From CAZJOD01 sp964547525 (GTDB lineage: Bacteria > Bacillota > Clostridia > JAAYHZ01): a DNA stretch of 37,854 nucleotides. The position numbers and the translations under genes were made by a program. Below are positions 23,693-32,327 of the stretch, in pieces (the first letter of the stretch is position 1; each line of letters opens with the position of its first letter). Where the stretch lies: NCBI GenBank assembly GCA_964547525.1, contig CAZJOD010000015.1, positions 1 to 37,854 on the forward strand, in the 5' to 3' direction. A model generated the notes under the pieces. That model had not been told where the DNA came from. It did not search any database and was given only the letters and a program-made list of their open reading frames with translations.

Positions 23693-25168
23693 TTATTTTT
23701 TCCTTTCCTTATTTTTAGGGTTGAGATAAGACGGTCTTCTATTGATTGCACTTAACGGAAACCTAATGAACGAGTCTTCAAGCTGTATTTTTGTAGGGTT
23801 TACATAGGGAGCCAGATATGAAACTCCTAAACATTCCAATCTGGCTAAACTGTATAACAATAGAATCAATCCGGAAGCCAATCCGTATAACCCCAGTACC
23901 GCCGATGCTATGGTTATGAAACCTTGCCATATCCATACCGCAAAATTAGAATCTTTGTTAGGAACAGCCAAAGCGGCAATTGATGCAGCCGCAATAACAA
24001 CAATAACACCGGGTGAAACCAACTGTGCCTGTACCGCCGCTTGTCCCAAAACGATACCGCCTACTATGGAAATTGCCGAACCCATTACAGAGGGTATCTG
24101 CATACTTGCTTGTATTAATATATAAAATGTAAAACTCATGATCAGTATTTCCATCACCGTATTAAAGGGTGTTCCGATTTTGGCCGCACCTATAGCCGTT
24201 AGTAAAGCAAACGGTATCATTTCAGGGTGGTACTCGGTAATGGCAACATATATGCCCGGTAAAAGCAGTGTAAGGACAAAACATGAATACCTGAGCAATC
24301 TGAAAAAAGACGCCAAAGCAAAATTTATATTATAATCAAAAGGTGAATGAAATAAATCTCCGAAAACCGTTGGTAATATAAATGCATACGGGATACCGTT
24401 CATAATAACCGCAACTTTTCCTTCCATCAAACTTGCACATACTGCTGACGGACTCTCGGTACTTTTAGCTTGTGGAAACATTGTGTATTTATGCTCTACA
24501 ATATTTTCATAAACATCTTGCAACGATAAAATATCTCCCTGATTTATTTTATCTATCCTCTCCTTTACAGCTTTAACAAACTCTTGGTTACATATATTAT
24601 TCATGTATATAACACTTACGGTTGTGTTACTTTGAATTCCAATATCGGTTTCATATACCGCCAAGTGCCTGCTCTTAATTTTTTGTCTTATTAAAGAGAC
24701 ATTGGTTCTACTGTTTTCAATAAAAGAGTCTTTGGGTGATTTGTATGTGTTCTCTTCTTGACCTGATGAAACCGATCGTTTTTCAAAGCCCTTGGTTTCA
24801 AAAGCCAACGCTTTTTCTATATCTTCAAATAAAATTATTGTAAATCCTGCTAATAAAGTGCTAAGTAATTTTTCCATTTCATCTATTTCAACCATTGACC
24901 CGTGATATACTCCACCGTCCATGGCAATGTTGTAAACTTCGTACATTGTAACAGCCCTTTTAAACAGTGTGTTTTCGTTTAAAGGCTTTAAAATATCAAC
25001 ATTAATTGATTGCTGATTTACCAATCCGTCAACATAGATCAATACCACTTTCAGTGTGGGTTCACCACGGACCTGACAGGTTTTATATTTAACGTCGTCA
25101 TGGCAATCAAAGATACTTTTTATATTTTCCAAATTGATTTTCATTTCTTGAACTTTTTGATCATTCAC
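23693..25168 (-). CDS. gerA: Spore germination receptor subunit A (GerA family)
   Basis: A subunit of the germinant receptor. 491 residues: a cytosolic N-terminal region (about 1-270) and a membrane domain with about five helices. Conserved LLPGIYVAITEYHPEMIPFALL, GTPFNTVMEILIM and SIVGGIVLGQAAVQAQLVSPGVI match the GerA/SpoVAF family. GTG start at 25168 with AAAGGA 10 nt upstream. It follows gerB, whereas most receptors have A first. Confidence 0.93.
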   Translation of the reverse strand: MNDQKVQEMKINLENIKSIFDCHDDVKYKTCQVRGEPTLKVVLIYVDGLVNQQSINVDILKPLNENTLFKRAVTMYEVYNIAMDGGVYHGSMVEIDEMEKLLSTLLAGFTIILFEDIEKALAFETKGFEKRSVSSGQEENTYKSPKDSFIENSRTNVSLIRQKIKSRHLAVYETDIGIQSNTTVSVIYMNNICNQEFVKAVKERIDKINQGDILSLQDVYENIVEHKYTMFPQAKSTESPSAVCASLMEGKVAVIMNGIPYAFILPTVFGDLFHSPFDYNINFALASFFRLLRYSCFVLTLLLPGIYVAITEYHPEMIPFALLTAIGAAKIGTPFNTVMEILIMSFTFYILIQASMQIPSVMGSAISIVGGIVLGQAAVQAQLVSPGVIVVIAAASIAALAVPNKDSNFAVWIWQGFITIASAVLGLYGLASGLILLLYSLARLECLGVSYLAPYVNPTKIQLEDSFIRFPLSAINRRPSYLNPKNKERKK

Positions 25169-25208
25169 AATTTTTATATCCTTTCTTTTATATCATAAAT
25201 AAACTCAC

Positions 25209-26303
25209 CTAAATTATTTTTCTCGCTTTTGCCGTCAAGTAGACTGCAAAAGGCAACCCTACGGCAAGTATATTATTCACAGGTACAGCAATTTGTCGTG
25301 AAAATGTCTGTAACTCTACAATATTACTGCTAAAAATTTGAGAAAAGAAAAACATAAAAATTAAAAACACAGAAAATAACGGTAGCTCATCTTTAATTTT
25401 TAAAATACCTCTTAACAAATGTAATATACAATAACAAAAAAATGATATATTAATGAATTCGGCTAATAACCAAAAAGACATAAATAAGGCTTCCATACCT
25501 GTTACCTTGTTTAAAACAATAACACCTTTTATCGCTTGGAAAAACGGATAGTTTAGCTTTTCCGTCACATTCCATCCAAAAATAGCTAATGTCCAAAAGA
25601 TTATCAATGTTGAGGCTGTAATTAAAAATATACCCGCTCTGATAAATTCTCTGTTAATTTTATCGTGTAATATAATTTTATCGTTAAATATAAGAAGGAA
25701 TGAAACATATCCCATTATCGCTGTAACATAAAAAGACCCGGTAAAAAATTGAGAAAAATCCCGTACATATATAGGCGTTACATTTTCTATCTTAATATCA
25801 TTAAGCAAAAGTACTAAAAGTAACAAAAATTGAACTAACAATAAGACGAACACTATCTTATTCATTCTACCTACGACAGCTATCCCGGATCTAAGTATGA
25901 TGAAAATCGATAAAATACCGAAAAACAAAAAGATTCGATAATCGGTTCCGGTATATATTGTGGATGTTAATTGGTCTGTTGAGTACCTTATATATAAAGC
26001 CATTAATAAAATTAAATATACCGTCAAGACAATGGTAATAACTTTAGCCAAGGGGTTACCGAACACATTACTCATTATATCCGCATATGAACGGCCTTCA
26101 AACTTTTTCATTAGTGTAACTACAACCGCTATAAGAGGTACATATATGATACAGCTTATCAAAGGTATAAGCCATGCAGCCTCATGCGCAGTTTCGATGG
26201 TTAACTGTGTAATCAATCTTGTTGTAGGCGCATATGTGAACACTATATATAACAATATACACTCTGATAAAGTTAATCTTTGTTTTTTTAAATAATCACT
26301 CAT
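25209..26303 (-). CDS. gerB: Spore germination receptor permease subunit B (GerB family)
   Basis: Integral membrane subunit of the amino acid/polyamine transporter (APC) superfamily that forms the germinant-binding site. 364 residues with about ten hydrophobic segments; LTLSECILLYIVFTYAPTTRL and the region near SYADIMSNVFGNPLAKVI are typical. AAGGCGG lies just before the ATG. First of the three receptor genes. A CATAATA box at 26365-26359 on the minus strand resembles a sigma-G -10 element, but I see no convincing -35 at the right distance. Confidence 0.92.
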   Translation of the reverse strand: MSDYLKKQRLTLSECILLYIVFTYAPTTRLITQLTIETAHEAAWLIPLISCIIYVPLIAVVVTLMKKFEGRSYADIMSNVFGNPLAKVITIVLTVYLILLMALYIRYSTDQLTSTIYTGTDYRIFLFFGILSIFIILRSGIAVVGRMNKIVFVLLLVQFLLLLVLLLNDIKIENVTPIYVRDFSQFFTGSFYVTAIMGYVSFLLIFNDKIILHDKINREFIRAGIFLITASTLIIFWTLAIFGWNVTEKLNYPFFQAIKGVIVLNKVTGMEALFMSFWLLAEFINISFFCYCILHLLRGILKIKDELPLFSVFLIFMFFFSQIFSSNIVELQTFSRQIAVPVNNILAVGLPFAVYLTAKARKII

Positions 26304-26444
26304 TGGTACCGCCTTAAATTCAAAGAATGTTAATGGTTATTATTCTCTTAAAGAATATTATTATGCAAAACTGACAAAGTTCCCGATTGAGCAGTGCTAA
26401 ACACAGCAGATTATTTCAATTAATCAACCGTTCCTTGTTAAAGC

Positions 26445-26633
26445 TTAACCGTCACCGTTTACATTCTCTTGACGCCTTAATTCCTCATTTTCATCTTTTA
26501 AGCGATCGACTTCACTTTCTAAGTGTTTTATCTGACTTTCCAAATTGGCAATCTGTACGTTTTGATTCTGAGCATCACATCCGGCTACATACAGCGTACA
26601 AAAAATTATTAACAATAAAAATGTTTTTTTCAC
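26445..26633 (-). CDS. Small coiled-coil lipoprotein
   Basis: 62 residues from GTG at 26633, which follows GGAGG with 6-nt spacing; an in-frame ATG at 26696 lacks a ribosome site. Signal peptide KKTFLLLIIFCTLYVAGC ends in lipobox VAGC. The rest is a heptad-like coiled coil (ANLESQIKHLESEVDRLKDE). It lies 141 nt upstream of gerB on the same strand, so it may be co-transcribed. I do not recognise a family. GerD is also a lipoprotein with coiled-coil character but is much larger. Confidence 0.7.
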   Translation of the reverse strand: MKKTFLLLIIFCTLYVAGCDAQNQNVQIANLESQIKHLESEVDRLKDENEELRRQENVNGDG

Positions 26634-26725
26634 AAGTATCCTCCGTAAAAATTTTTGCATGTTATAATTTTCGTATAAAACCAAAAGATTATACATATTA
26701 TTGTTGTTTTCATAAATAGTTTATG

Positions 26726-26843
26726 ATTTCACTGCAATAACTTATTTACTGAAAACGGCGCTGAAATAAATCGGGTTTGGATTTTCGATGTCGTGACATA
26801 TGGTACTTTGTTTTCAATGTTCGTTCTTTTATTGCAGTAAAAT
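26726..26843 (+). mobile_element. Small inverted-repeat element, copy B (MITE-like)
   Basis: 118 bp bounded by 15-bp terminal inverted repeats, ATTTCACTGCAATAA at 26726-26740 and the complement of ATTTTACTGCAATAA at 26829-26843 (one mismatch). The interior matches copy A (22144-22260) in opposite orientation, including GATGTCGTGACATA and CAATGTTCGTT. No coding capacity; a frame at 26746-26982 reads across it but has no ribosome site. Size, inverted repeats and dispersal suggest a MITE, although I see no clear target-site duplication. Confidence 0.68.
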
Positions 26844-26924
26844 AGATTTTTTGCTGCATAATCAGTTTATATATTATGTTTAGACCGGATTTTTTTAAAA
26901 GATTCCACCTAAAAGAATTTAGCG

Positions 26925-26951
26925 TTGAACCGACTTTGCCAATCGGTTCAA
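26925..26951. repeat. 9-bp perfect inverted repeat
   Basis: TTGAACCGA at 26925-26933 and TCGGTTCAA at 26943-26951, with a 9-nt loop. There is no T-run on either strand. It lies in the otherwise empty 26844-27012 stretch between element B and the tRNA terminator. Confidence 0.45.
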
Positions 26952-27012
26952 ATATAATATAAATAATCATATTATAAAACACACTAGTCTTTAAAATTAG
27001 CCAAAGTTATGT

Positions 27013-27057
27013 AAAAAATCTGAAAGCCCTTGTATAACAAGAGCTTTCAGATTTTTT
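27013..27057 (-). terminator. Terminator of the tRNA-Ser pair (symmetrical)
   Basis: TCTGAAAGC pairs with GCTTTCAGA and TTGT with ACAA around a short loop, with T-runs on both strands (A6 at 27013-27018, T6 at 27052-27057). It directly follows the tRNA genes on the minus strand and could act in both directions. Confidence 0.9.
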
Positions 27058-27058
27058 A

Positions 27059-27153
27059 TGGCGGAGAAGGCGGGATTCGAACCCGCGCTAGAGATATAAC
27101 CCCTACTAACGGTTTAGCAAACCGCCCCCTTCAGCCTACTTGGGTACTTCTCC
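27059..27153 (-). tRNA. tRNA-Ser (anticodon GCU)
   Basis: 95 nt including an encoded CCA. Acceptor stem GGAGAAG pairs with CTTCTCC; anticodon loop TTGCTAA inside a GCGGT/ACCGT stem gives GCU, reading AGC/AGU. It has the long variable arm of serine tRNAs, and the T arm is GCGGGTTCGAATCCCGC. Confidence 0.96.
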
Positions 27154-27166
27154 ATATATTATATAT

Positions 27167-27257
27167 TGGCGGAGAGACTGGGATTCGAACCCAGGGTAGG
27201 CTCGCGCCTACGCCGGTTTTCAAGACCGGTGCCTTAAACCAACTCGACCATCTCTCC
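27167..27257 (-). tRNA. tRNA-Ser (anticodon UGA)
   Basis: 91 nt with an encoded CCA. Acceptor GGAGAGA pairs with TCTCTCC; anticodon loop CTTGAAA in a CCGGT/ACCGG stem gives UGA, reading UCN codons. Long variable arm TAGGCGCGAGCCTA and T arm CTGGGTTCGAATCCCAG. Located 13 nt before tRNA-Ser(GCU), so both are likely on one transcript. Confidence 0.97.
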
Positions 27258-27273
27258 ATCAACGGCAGATATT

Positions 27274-27303
27274 AATATAACATAAAACAAAAGACATTGT
27301 CAA
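27274..27303 (-). promoter_or_regulatory. Promoter of the tRNA-Ser genes
   Basis: TTGACA (27303-27298), 18-nt spacer and TATATT (27279-27274) on the minus strand, about 16 nt before the first tRNA. Confidence 0.8.
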
Positions 27304-27365
27304 TAATAACACAGAAAAATATTCAAAAATCCATAACTTACCTATATGCAGTCAATGCTTACGCA

Positions 27366-29399
27366 TTAATACAAATTTGTCACAACTTGATTAATATCCT
27401 GTGTTGGTTGCCGGCAATTAAAATTTTCACAAACATATGCAGTTATTTTATCATTTACCAAATAATTTTTCAACCTTGGAATCACATCGGTAGACTCGTC
27501 GCTGCCGTCATATAACATACAAGTTGTAAAGGGAAGAAACTTCTTATCAATTCTCTGACGTGTACGCTGTAATTCGGTTTTATCTCTACCTGTTAGTACA
27601 ATTTGTCGTGTGCCGTAGTATGTCATAATAAATGCATTTAAAAAATAAATATGCGATACAGGTTGTTCTTTAATAATGGAACCGAAAGCTTTAAACAATT
27701 TATCAGCTTGTTCTTTTAACTTATATTCTTCGGTGTATTCATAAAACGTCAAAAGATTCATTGCCGCAACCGCATTTCCGGCCGGGACTGCACCGTCATA
27801 ATGTTCCTTTGCTCTAACAAGCAATTCCTCGTTATCGGTTCCGTAAAAATAATATCCTGCGTTTTGATCATCCCAAAACAATTTATAGGTTATATCATTC
27901 AATTCCAGACTTTTTTTCAAATATTCAGGGTCGGATGTAGATCTGTATAATTCGTTTAATCCCCAAATAAAATAAACATAATCATCCAAATATCCTTTGG
28001 CGGAATTTACCCCATCCTTATACCCGTTTAATAGCCTACCGTCTTCATCTGTCATGGCTTTCAATATGAACTTTACAGCATTTTTCGCAGACACAATATA
28101 ATCGCTTCTTGACAATATCCTACCTCCTATGGCCAATGCGGCAATCATCATGCCGTTCCAAGAGGTCAGAATCTTTGTATCTTTAAAAGGACGCACTCTT
28201 TTTTGCCGATGGTCATAAAGGGATGAAATTATATCTTCCAATTCTCTTTTTAATCCGGTTTCATTTATCTTTGACAGATCGGTATTTATTAGATTTAAAA
28301 TGTTAAAGCCTTCAAAATTCCCTGCAGGGGAAACATCGTAAATATTGCTTAATGTTTTTAATCGATTATCATTTAAAATTTTTGACAGCTCTTTGTACGA
28401 CCAAACGTAATATTTCCCCTCAATTCCCTCCGAATCGGCATCTTCCGCGGAATAAAACGCTCCTTCCGGCGAAGTCATATCTCTTAATATATACCGAAAC
28501 ACTTTTTCCGCTATTTCTTTGTATAATTCATTTCCGGTTAAAGCAAAGCATTCTGAGTAAGCTATAGAAAGCAATGCATTATCATAAAGCATTTTTTCAA
28601 AATGTGGAACCAACCATTTATTATCAGTGGAATACCTGGAAAAACCGAATCCTACATGATCAAAAATACCTCCTTTATATATAGATTGCAATGTGTGTTC
28701 CACCATACTTAACGCATTTTGATCATTCGTCATTTTGTAATACCGCAGCAGGAAAAAAATATAATGGGGTGTGGGAAACTTAGGTGCATAACCGAATCCA
28801 CCGTACTTTGGTTCAAAATATGACTTTATTTGTTCATACACATCGTTGATAATTTGTGGATCTATATTTTCAGATTTTATTGAGGTTTCTTGTTTTAAGA
28901 ATAACTCGGTTTTCTGCGCACCGTCTATAAGCCGAGTCCGATCGTTTTTCCACATGTCGGAAATGTTATGCAATAGGTCTATAAAGCCCGGGTATCGTCC
29001 TTGAGATTCTTTCGGAAAATATGTTCCCGCATAAAAAGGCTTTTTGTCCGGAGTCATAAATACACTTAACGGCCATCCTCCCGAACCGGTTAACGCTTGA
29101 CATACCTTCATATATATAATATCTATATCCGGTCTTAATTCACGATCCACCTTTACCGATACGAAATTATCATTTAGTATTCTTGCCGTTTCTTTATCTT
29201 CAAAAGATTCTTTTTCCATTACATGACACCAATGACAAGTTGAATAACCTATGCTTAAAAAAACAGGTTTGTCTTCCACCTTTGCTTTTTCGAACGCTTC
29301 GGTTGCCCACGGGTACCAATCAACAGGATTATAAGCATGTTGTAACAGATAAGGAGATTTTTCACTTGCCAGTCTATTAGGGACCTTAGAATTTATCAT
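27366..29399 (-). CDS. Thioredoxin-domain protein of the YyaL/DUF255 (SSP411) family
   Basis: 677 residues, the usual family length. The N-terminal thioredoxin-like domain (about 1-165) begins with LASEKSPYLLQHAYNPVDWYPW and carries the STCHWCHVMEKESF motif, with Cys at the redox CxxC position, then VKVDRELRPDIDIIYM and GSGGWPLSVFMTPD. Residues about 190-560 form an alpha/alpha-barrel like that of six-hairpin glycosidases and N-acylglucosamine epimerases, with WLVPHFEKMLYDNALL and LTSWNGMMIAALA. The biochemical role of this widespread family is unsettled. A single gene divergent from the P-type ATPase; GGTGG precedes the ATG. Confidence 0.92.
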   Translation of the reverse strand: MINSKVPNRLASEKSPYLLQHAYNPVDWYPWATEAFEKAKVEDKPVFLSIGYSTCHWCHVMEKESFEDKETARILNDNFVSVKVDRELRPDIDIIYMKVCQALTGSGGWPLSVFMTPDKKPFYAGTYFPKESQGRYPGFIDLLHNISDMWKNDRTRLIDGAQKTELFLKQETSIKSENIDPQIINDVYEQIKSYFEPKYGGFGYAPKFPTPHYIFFLLRYYKMTNDQNALSMVEHTLQSIYKGGIFDHVGFGFSRYSTDNKWLVPHFEKMLYDNALLSIAYSECFALTGNELYKEIAEKVFRYILRDMTSPEGAFYSAEDADSEGIEGKYYVWSYKELSKILNDNRLKTLSNIYDVSPAGNFEGFNILNLINTDLSKINETGLKRELEDIISSLYDHRQKRVRPFKDTKILTSWNGMMIAALAIGGRILSRSDYIVSAKNAVKFILKAMTDEDGRLLNGYKDGVNSAKGYLDDYVYFIWGLNELYRSTSDPEYLKKSLELNDITYKLFWDDQNAGYYFYGTDNEELLVRAKEHYDGAVPAGNAVAAMNLLTFYEYTEEYKLKEQADKLFKAFGSIIKEQPVSHIYFLNAFIMTYYGTRQIVLTGRDKTELQRTRQRIDKKFLPFTTCMLYDGSDESTDVIPRLKNYLVNDKITAYVCENFNCRQPTQDINQVVTNLY

Positions 29400-29514
29400 A
29401 GGGTATCCACCTTTCTTAAGATCAAAAATTAATAATATTGTTATTATTTGTTCATTACAAAAATATTATTTGATAAAAATGATTATATATTCAGGCTTTA
29501 TAACAGCTTAATTG

Positions 29515-29544
29515 TTGTTCTTGTGGGTTATATTGGGTTATAAT
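29515..29544 (+). promoter_or_regulatory. Likely promoter of the P-type ATPase gene
   Basis: TATAAT at 29539-29544 with TTGTTC at 29515-29520, 18-nt spacer. The -35 is weak. The rest of the 29400-29682 divergent region holds no gene or hairpin that I can support. Confidence 0.5.
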
Positions 29545-29682
29545 ATATTTAAAGCCGGGTAGGATTATTTTGGAATAACAAAAAATTCGGTCTATTTATT
29601 AAAATTTTGCCTAAAGGCTAATATAATAGTAATGAAAAGTTACATGTTTTTAGCAAAATTGCAATATAGGAGGGAACAAATA

Positions 29683-32304
29683 TTGATACCCCACAGTTCG
29701 AATATAAAAGACTTATTAACATTTTTATCTGTTAATCCCTCTACAGGTTTAACTTTAGAGGAAGTGTCTTCCCGTTTAGACGAATACGGAGAAAACAAGT
29801 TAAGAGAAAAAAAGAAAAAAACAATTGCAGCACGATTTTTTGATCAGTTTAAGGATGTAATGATCATTATTTTGCTTATTGCAGCTGCAATCTCTTTTGT
29901 AGTTGCGATTTTTGAAGGTAATGTAAGAGAATTTTTCGAACCTCTTTTAATTCTTTTAATTGTCATACTAAATGCGATTATGGGTGTTCTACAGGAAAGC
30001 AAAGCGGAAAAAGCGTTAGATGCGTTAAAAAATCTTTCTTCTCCCAATGCAAAGGTTATTAGAAACGGCAAGGAGGAGATTATAAACGCATCCGAGCTTG
30101 TTCCCGGAGATATAATAAATTTAGAGGCGGGAGACTTTATCCCTGCGGATGCAAGGTTACTACAATCGTCAAGCTTAAAAACAGAGGAGTCGGCATTAAC
30201 CGGTGAGTCGGTTCCTTCTGAAAAAGATGCAGATTCAAAACCGGACGAAAAAGCATCTTTAGGTGATCGAATAAATATGATTTACTCAGGTTGTAGTGTA
30301 ACATACGGACGCGCAAAAGCCCTCGTCACGGCAACAGGTATGAACACAGAAATGGGTAAAATTGCAAATTTGTTGGAAACGGCCGAAGATACCCGAACAC
30401 CGTTACAAGATAAACTTGCACAGCTAGGAAAATATCTTGGCATTATCGCACTTGTTGCGTGTGTCATCGTTTTTGTTATCGGTATAGTTAGTGGTATACA
30501 TGTTTTGGAAATTTTTATGATTGCGGTTTCTCTCGCTGTATCTGCTATCCCTGAAGGGTTACCGGCTATAGTGACTATTGTATTATCAATAGGTGTTCAA
30601 CAAATGGTTGCAAAAAATGCAATTATAAGAAAGCTTCCTGCCGTTGAAACTTTAGGCGGCGCATCTGTTATATGCTCGGATAAAACCGGTACTCTGACTC
30701 AAAACAGGATGACATTAATAGAAGTATACTCGGACATATCGGGAGAAGTTAAAAACATCACAGAGGGGAATAACAATGAGCATATAAAAACTATCCTGTT
30801 GCATGGTATGTTATGTAGTAACGGCTCGGTAGAAATTGATAAAGACTCTGAAAGACATATAGGTGATCCTACTGAAACATCAATAGTTTTGGCAGCTTTA
30901 AAAAACGGTATGCCAAAAAATGAATATAATGATATGTATCCTCGTCTTGCGGAATTACCCTTTGATTCCGATCGAAAGCTTATGTCGGTTGTAAATAAAA
31001 TAGACGGCAAAAATATTGTTACTGTAAAGGGAGCTTTCGACGTTTTAGCGTCCAAGTGCATAAAAGGTAATATTGAAGATGCAAAAATTATATCAGATGA
31101 AATGGGGCGGAAAGCTTTACGTGTTCTTGCAATAGCAGTAAAGGAAATAGCTATTTTACCTAATAATCCTTCAACTCTTGATCTGGAAAGCAATTTAGTC
31201 TTCATCGGATTAACCGGTATGATAGATCCTCCTCGTCCGGAAGCTAAAGATGCTGTTTTAACATGTAAAAGAGCGGGAATAAAGCCGGTTATGATCACAG
31301 GTGATCATGTTGTTACCGCCTCTGCAATAGCCAAAGAATTAGGTATTTTAACCGGCAGTGACAAAGCGGTTACTGGAACCGAACTTTCTGCTATGTCCGA
31401 CCTGGAATTAAGTAACCGGGTACGTGATATTTCGGTCTATGCGAGAGTCTCTCCGGAAGATAAGATAAGAATTGTTAGAGCATGGCAAAACATAGGCGAA
31501 GTGGTTTCAATGACCGGAGACGGAGTTAATGACGCACCGGCTCTTAAAGCCGCGGATATCGGTTGTGCAATGGGCATTACAGGGACTGATGTGGCAAAAG
31601 GTGCTTCTGACATGATATTAACGGATGATAATTTTGCAACCATTGTAGAAGCGGTTAAACAAGGCCGCGGAATTTATTCCAATATAAGAAAGGTTGTCGC
31701 CTTTTTATTAGGTACAAATATAGGCGAAATATTGACTGTTTTTACATCTATGCTCTTTTGGCAAAGGTCTCCGCTTTTATCAATGCAACTTCTATGGATT
31801 AATCTTGTTACCGACAGCCTACCCGCAATTGCATTAGGAATGGAAAAAACCGAAGATGATGTGATGGAAAAGAAACCTAAACCCAAAAATGAAAGTATTT
31901 TTGCCAACGGTTTAGGAATACGTATAGTCTTACAAGGAGCTATGTTTGCAATTTTGACTTTAATAGGCTTCAAACTGGGAGAAGCATTCACAGAAACTGT
32001 AGAAGGCGGTCGGACAATGGCTTTTATTATACTGGCAATGACTCAAATCGTTCATTCCTTTAATATGAGGTCTGATAGATCTCTATTTACCATTGGGTTT
32101 TTCAGTAATAAAAAACTAAATATATTTTCTCTCATATCAACAGCCTTAGTGGTGTTGGTAGTTTTTGTTCCTCCCATAACCGAAGCATTCGGAATGATAA
32201 GCTTACCCGGAATATTATACCGGAATGCAATTTTTCTTTCTTTGGTTCCGTTGGTTGTGTTAGAGCTTACAAAAGCTTGGGGTATAATTAGACACAATAA
32301 ATAG
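29683..32304 (+). CDS. Calcium-type cation-transporting P-type ATPase (P2A, PMR1/PacL-like)
   Basis: Membrane pump, probably exporting Ca2+ (or Mn2+). 873 residues from TTG at 29683, preceded by AGGAGGG with 8-nt spacing; an in-frame ATG at 29632 adds 17 residues but has no ribosome site. An N-terminal cation ATPase domain, then the TGES actuator loop (ALTGESVPSEK), the M4 ion site VSAIPEGLPA, the phosphorylation site CSDKTGTLTQNRM, and hinge MTGDGVNDAPALKAADIG. M6 reads LLWINLVTDSLPA, with the Asn and Asp of SERCA-type pumps, which supports calcium. No regulator nearby. Its 3' end is 23 nt from the convergent V-ATPase D gene. Confidence 0.94.
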   Translation: MIPHSSNIKDLLTFLSVNPSTGLTLEEVSSRLDEYGENKLREKKKKTIAARFFDQFKDVMIIILLIAAAISFVVAIFEGNVREFFEPLLILLIVILNAIMGVLQESKAEKALDALKNLSSPNAKVIRNGKEEIINASELVPGDIINLEAGDFIPADARLLQSSSLKTEESALTGESVPSEKDADSKPDEKASLGDRINMIYSGCSVTYGRAKALVTATGMNTEMGKIANLLETAEDTRTPLQDKLAQLGKYLGIIALVACVIVFVIGIVSGIHVLEIFMIAVSLAVSAIPEGLPAIVTIVLSIGVQQMVAKNAIIRKLPAVETLGGASVICSDKTGTLTQNRMTLIEVYSDISGEVKNITEGNNNEHIKTILLHGMLCSNGSVEIDKDSERHIGDPTETSIVLAALKNGMPKNEYNDMYPRLAELPFDSDRKLMSVVNKIDGKNIVTVKGAFDVLASKCIKGNIEDAKIISDEMGRKALRVLAIAVKEIAILPNNPSTLDLESNLVFIGLTGMIDPPRPEAKDAVLTCKRAGIKPVMITGDHVVTASAIAKELGILTGSDKAVTGTELSAMSDLELSNRVRDISVYARVSPEDKIRIVRAWQNIGEVVSMTGDGVNDAPALKAADIGCAMGITGTDVAKGASDMILTDDNFATIVEAVKQGRGIYSNIRKVVAFLLGTNIGEILTVFTSMLFWQRSPLLSMQLLWINLVTDSLPAIALGMEKTEDDVMEKKPKPKNESIFANGLGIRIVLQGAMFAILTLIGFKLGEAFTETVEGGRTMAFIILAMTQIVHSFNMRSDRSLFTIGFFSNKKLNIFSLISTALVVLVVFVPPITEAFGMISLPGILYRNAIFLSLVPLVVLELTKAWGIIRHNK

Positions 32305-32327
32305 ACCTAATAAAAAGTATGTTTATT

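Noticed and set aside
26359..26365. CATAATA as a sigma-G -10 box for gerB
   Set aside because: Suitable in place and sequence, but there is no matching -35 element 14-16 nt upstream, so I did not list it as a promoter.
26746..26982. 78-codon frame on the minus strand upstream of the lipoprotein
   Set aside because: It runs through inverted-repeat element B and the orphan hairpin, has no ribosome site and no recognisable protein features.
27030..27275. 81-codon plus-strand frame
   Set aside because: It is the antisense reading of the two tRNA-Ser genes; such frames are a known artefact of tRNA complement sequence.
32305..32327. Bidirectional terminator between the convergent P-type ATPase and ntpD genes
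   Set aside because: Only a weak AATAAA/TTTATT pairing in 23 nt; not convincing as a terminator.
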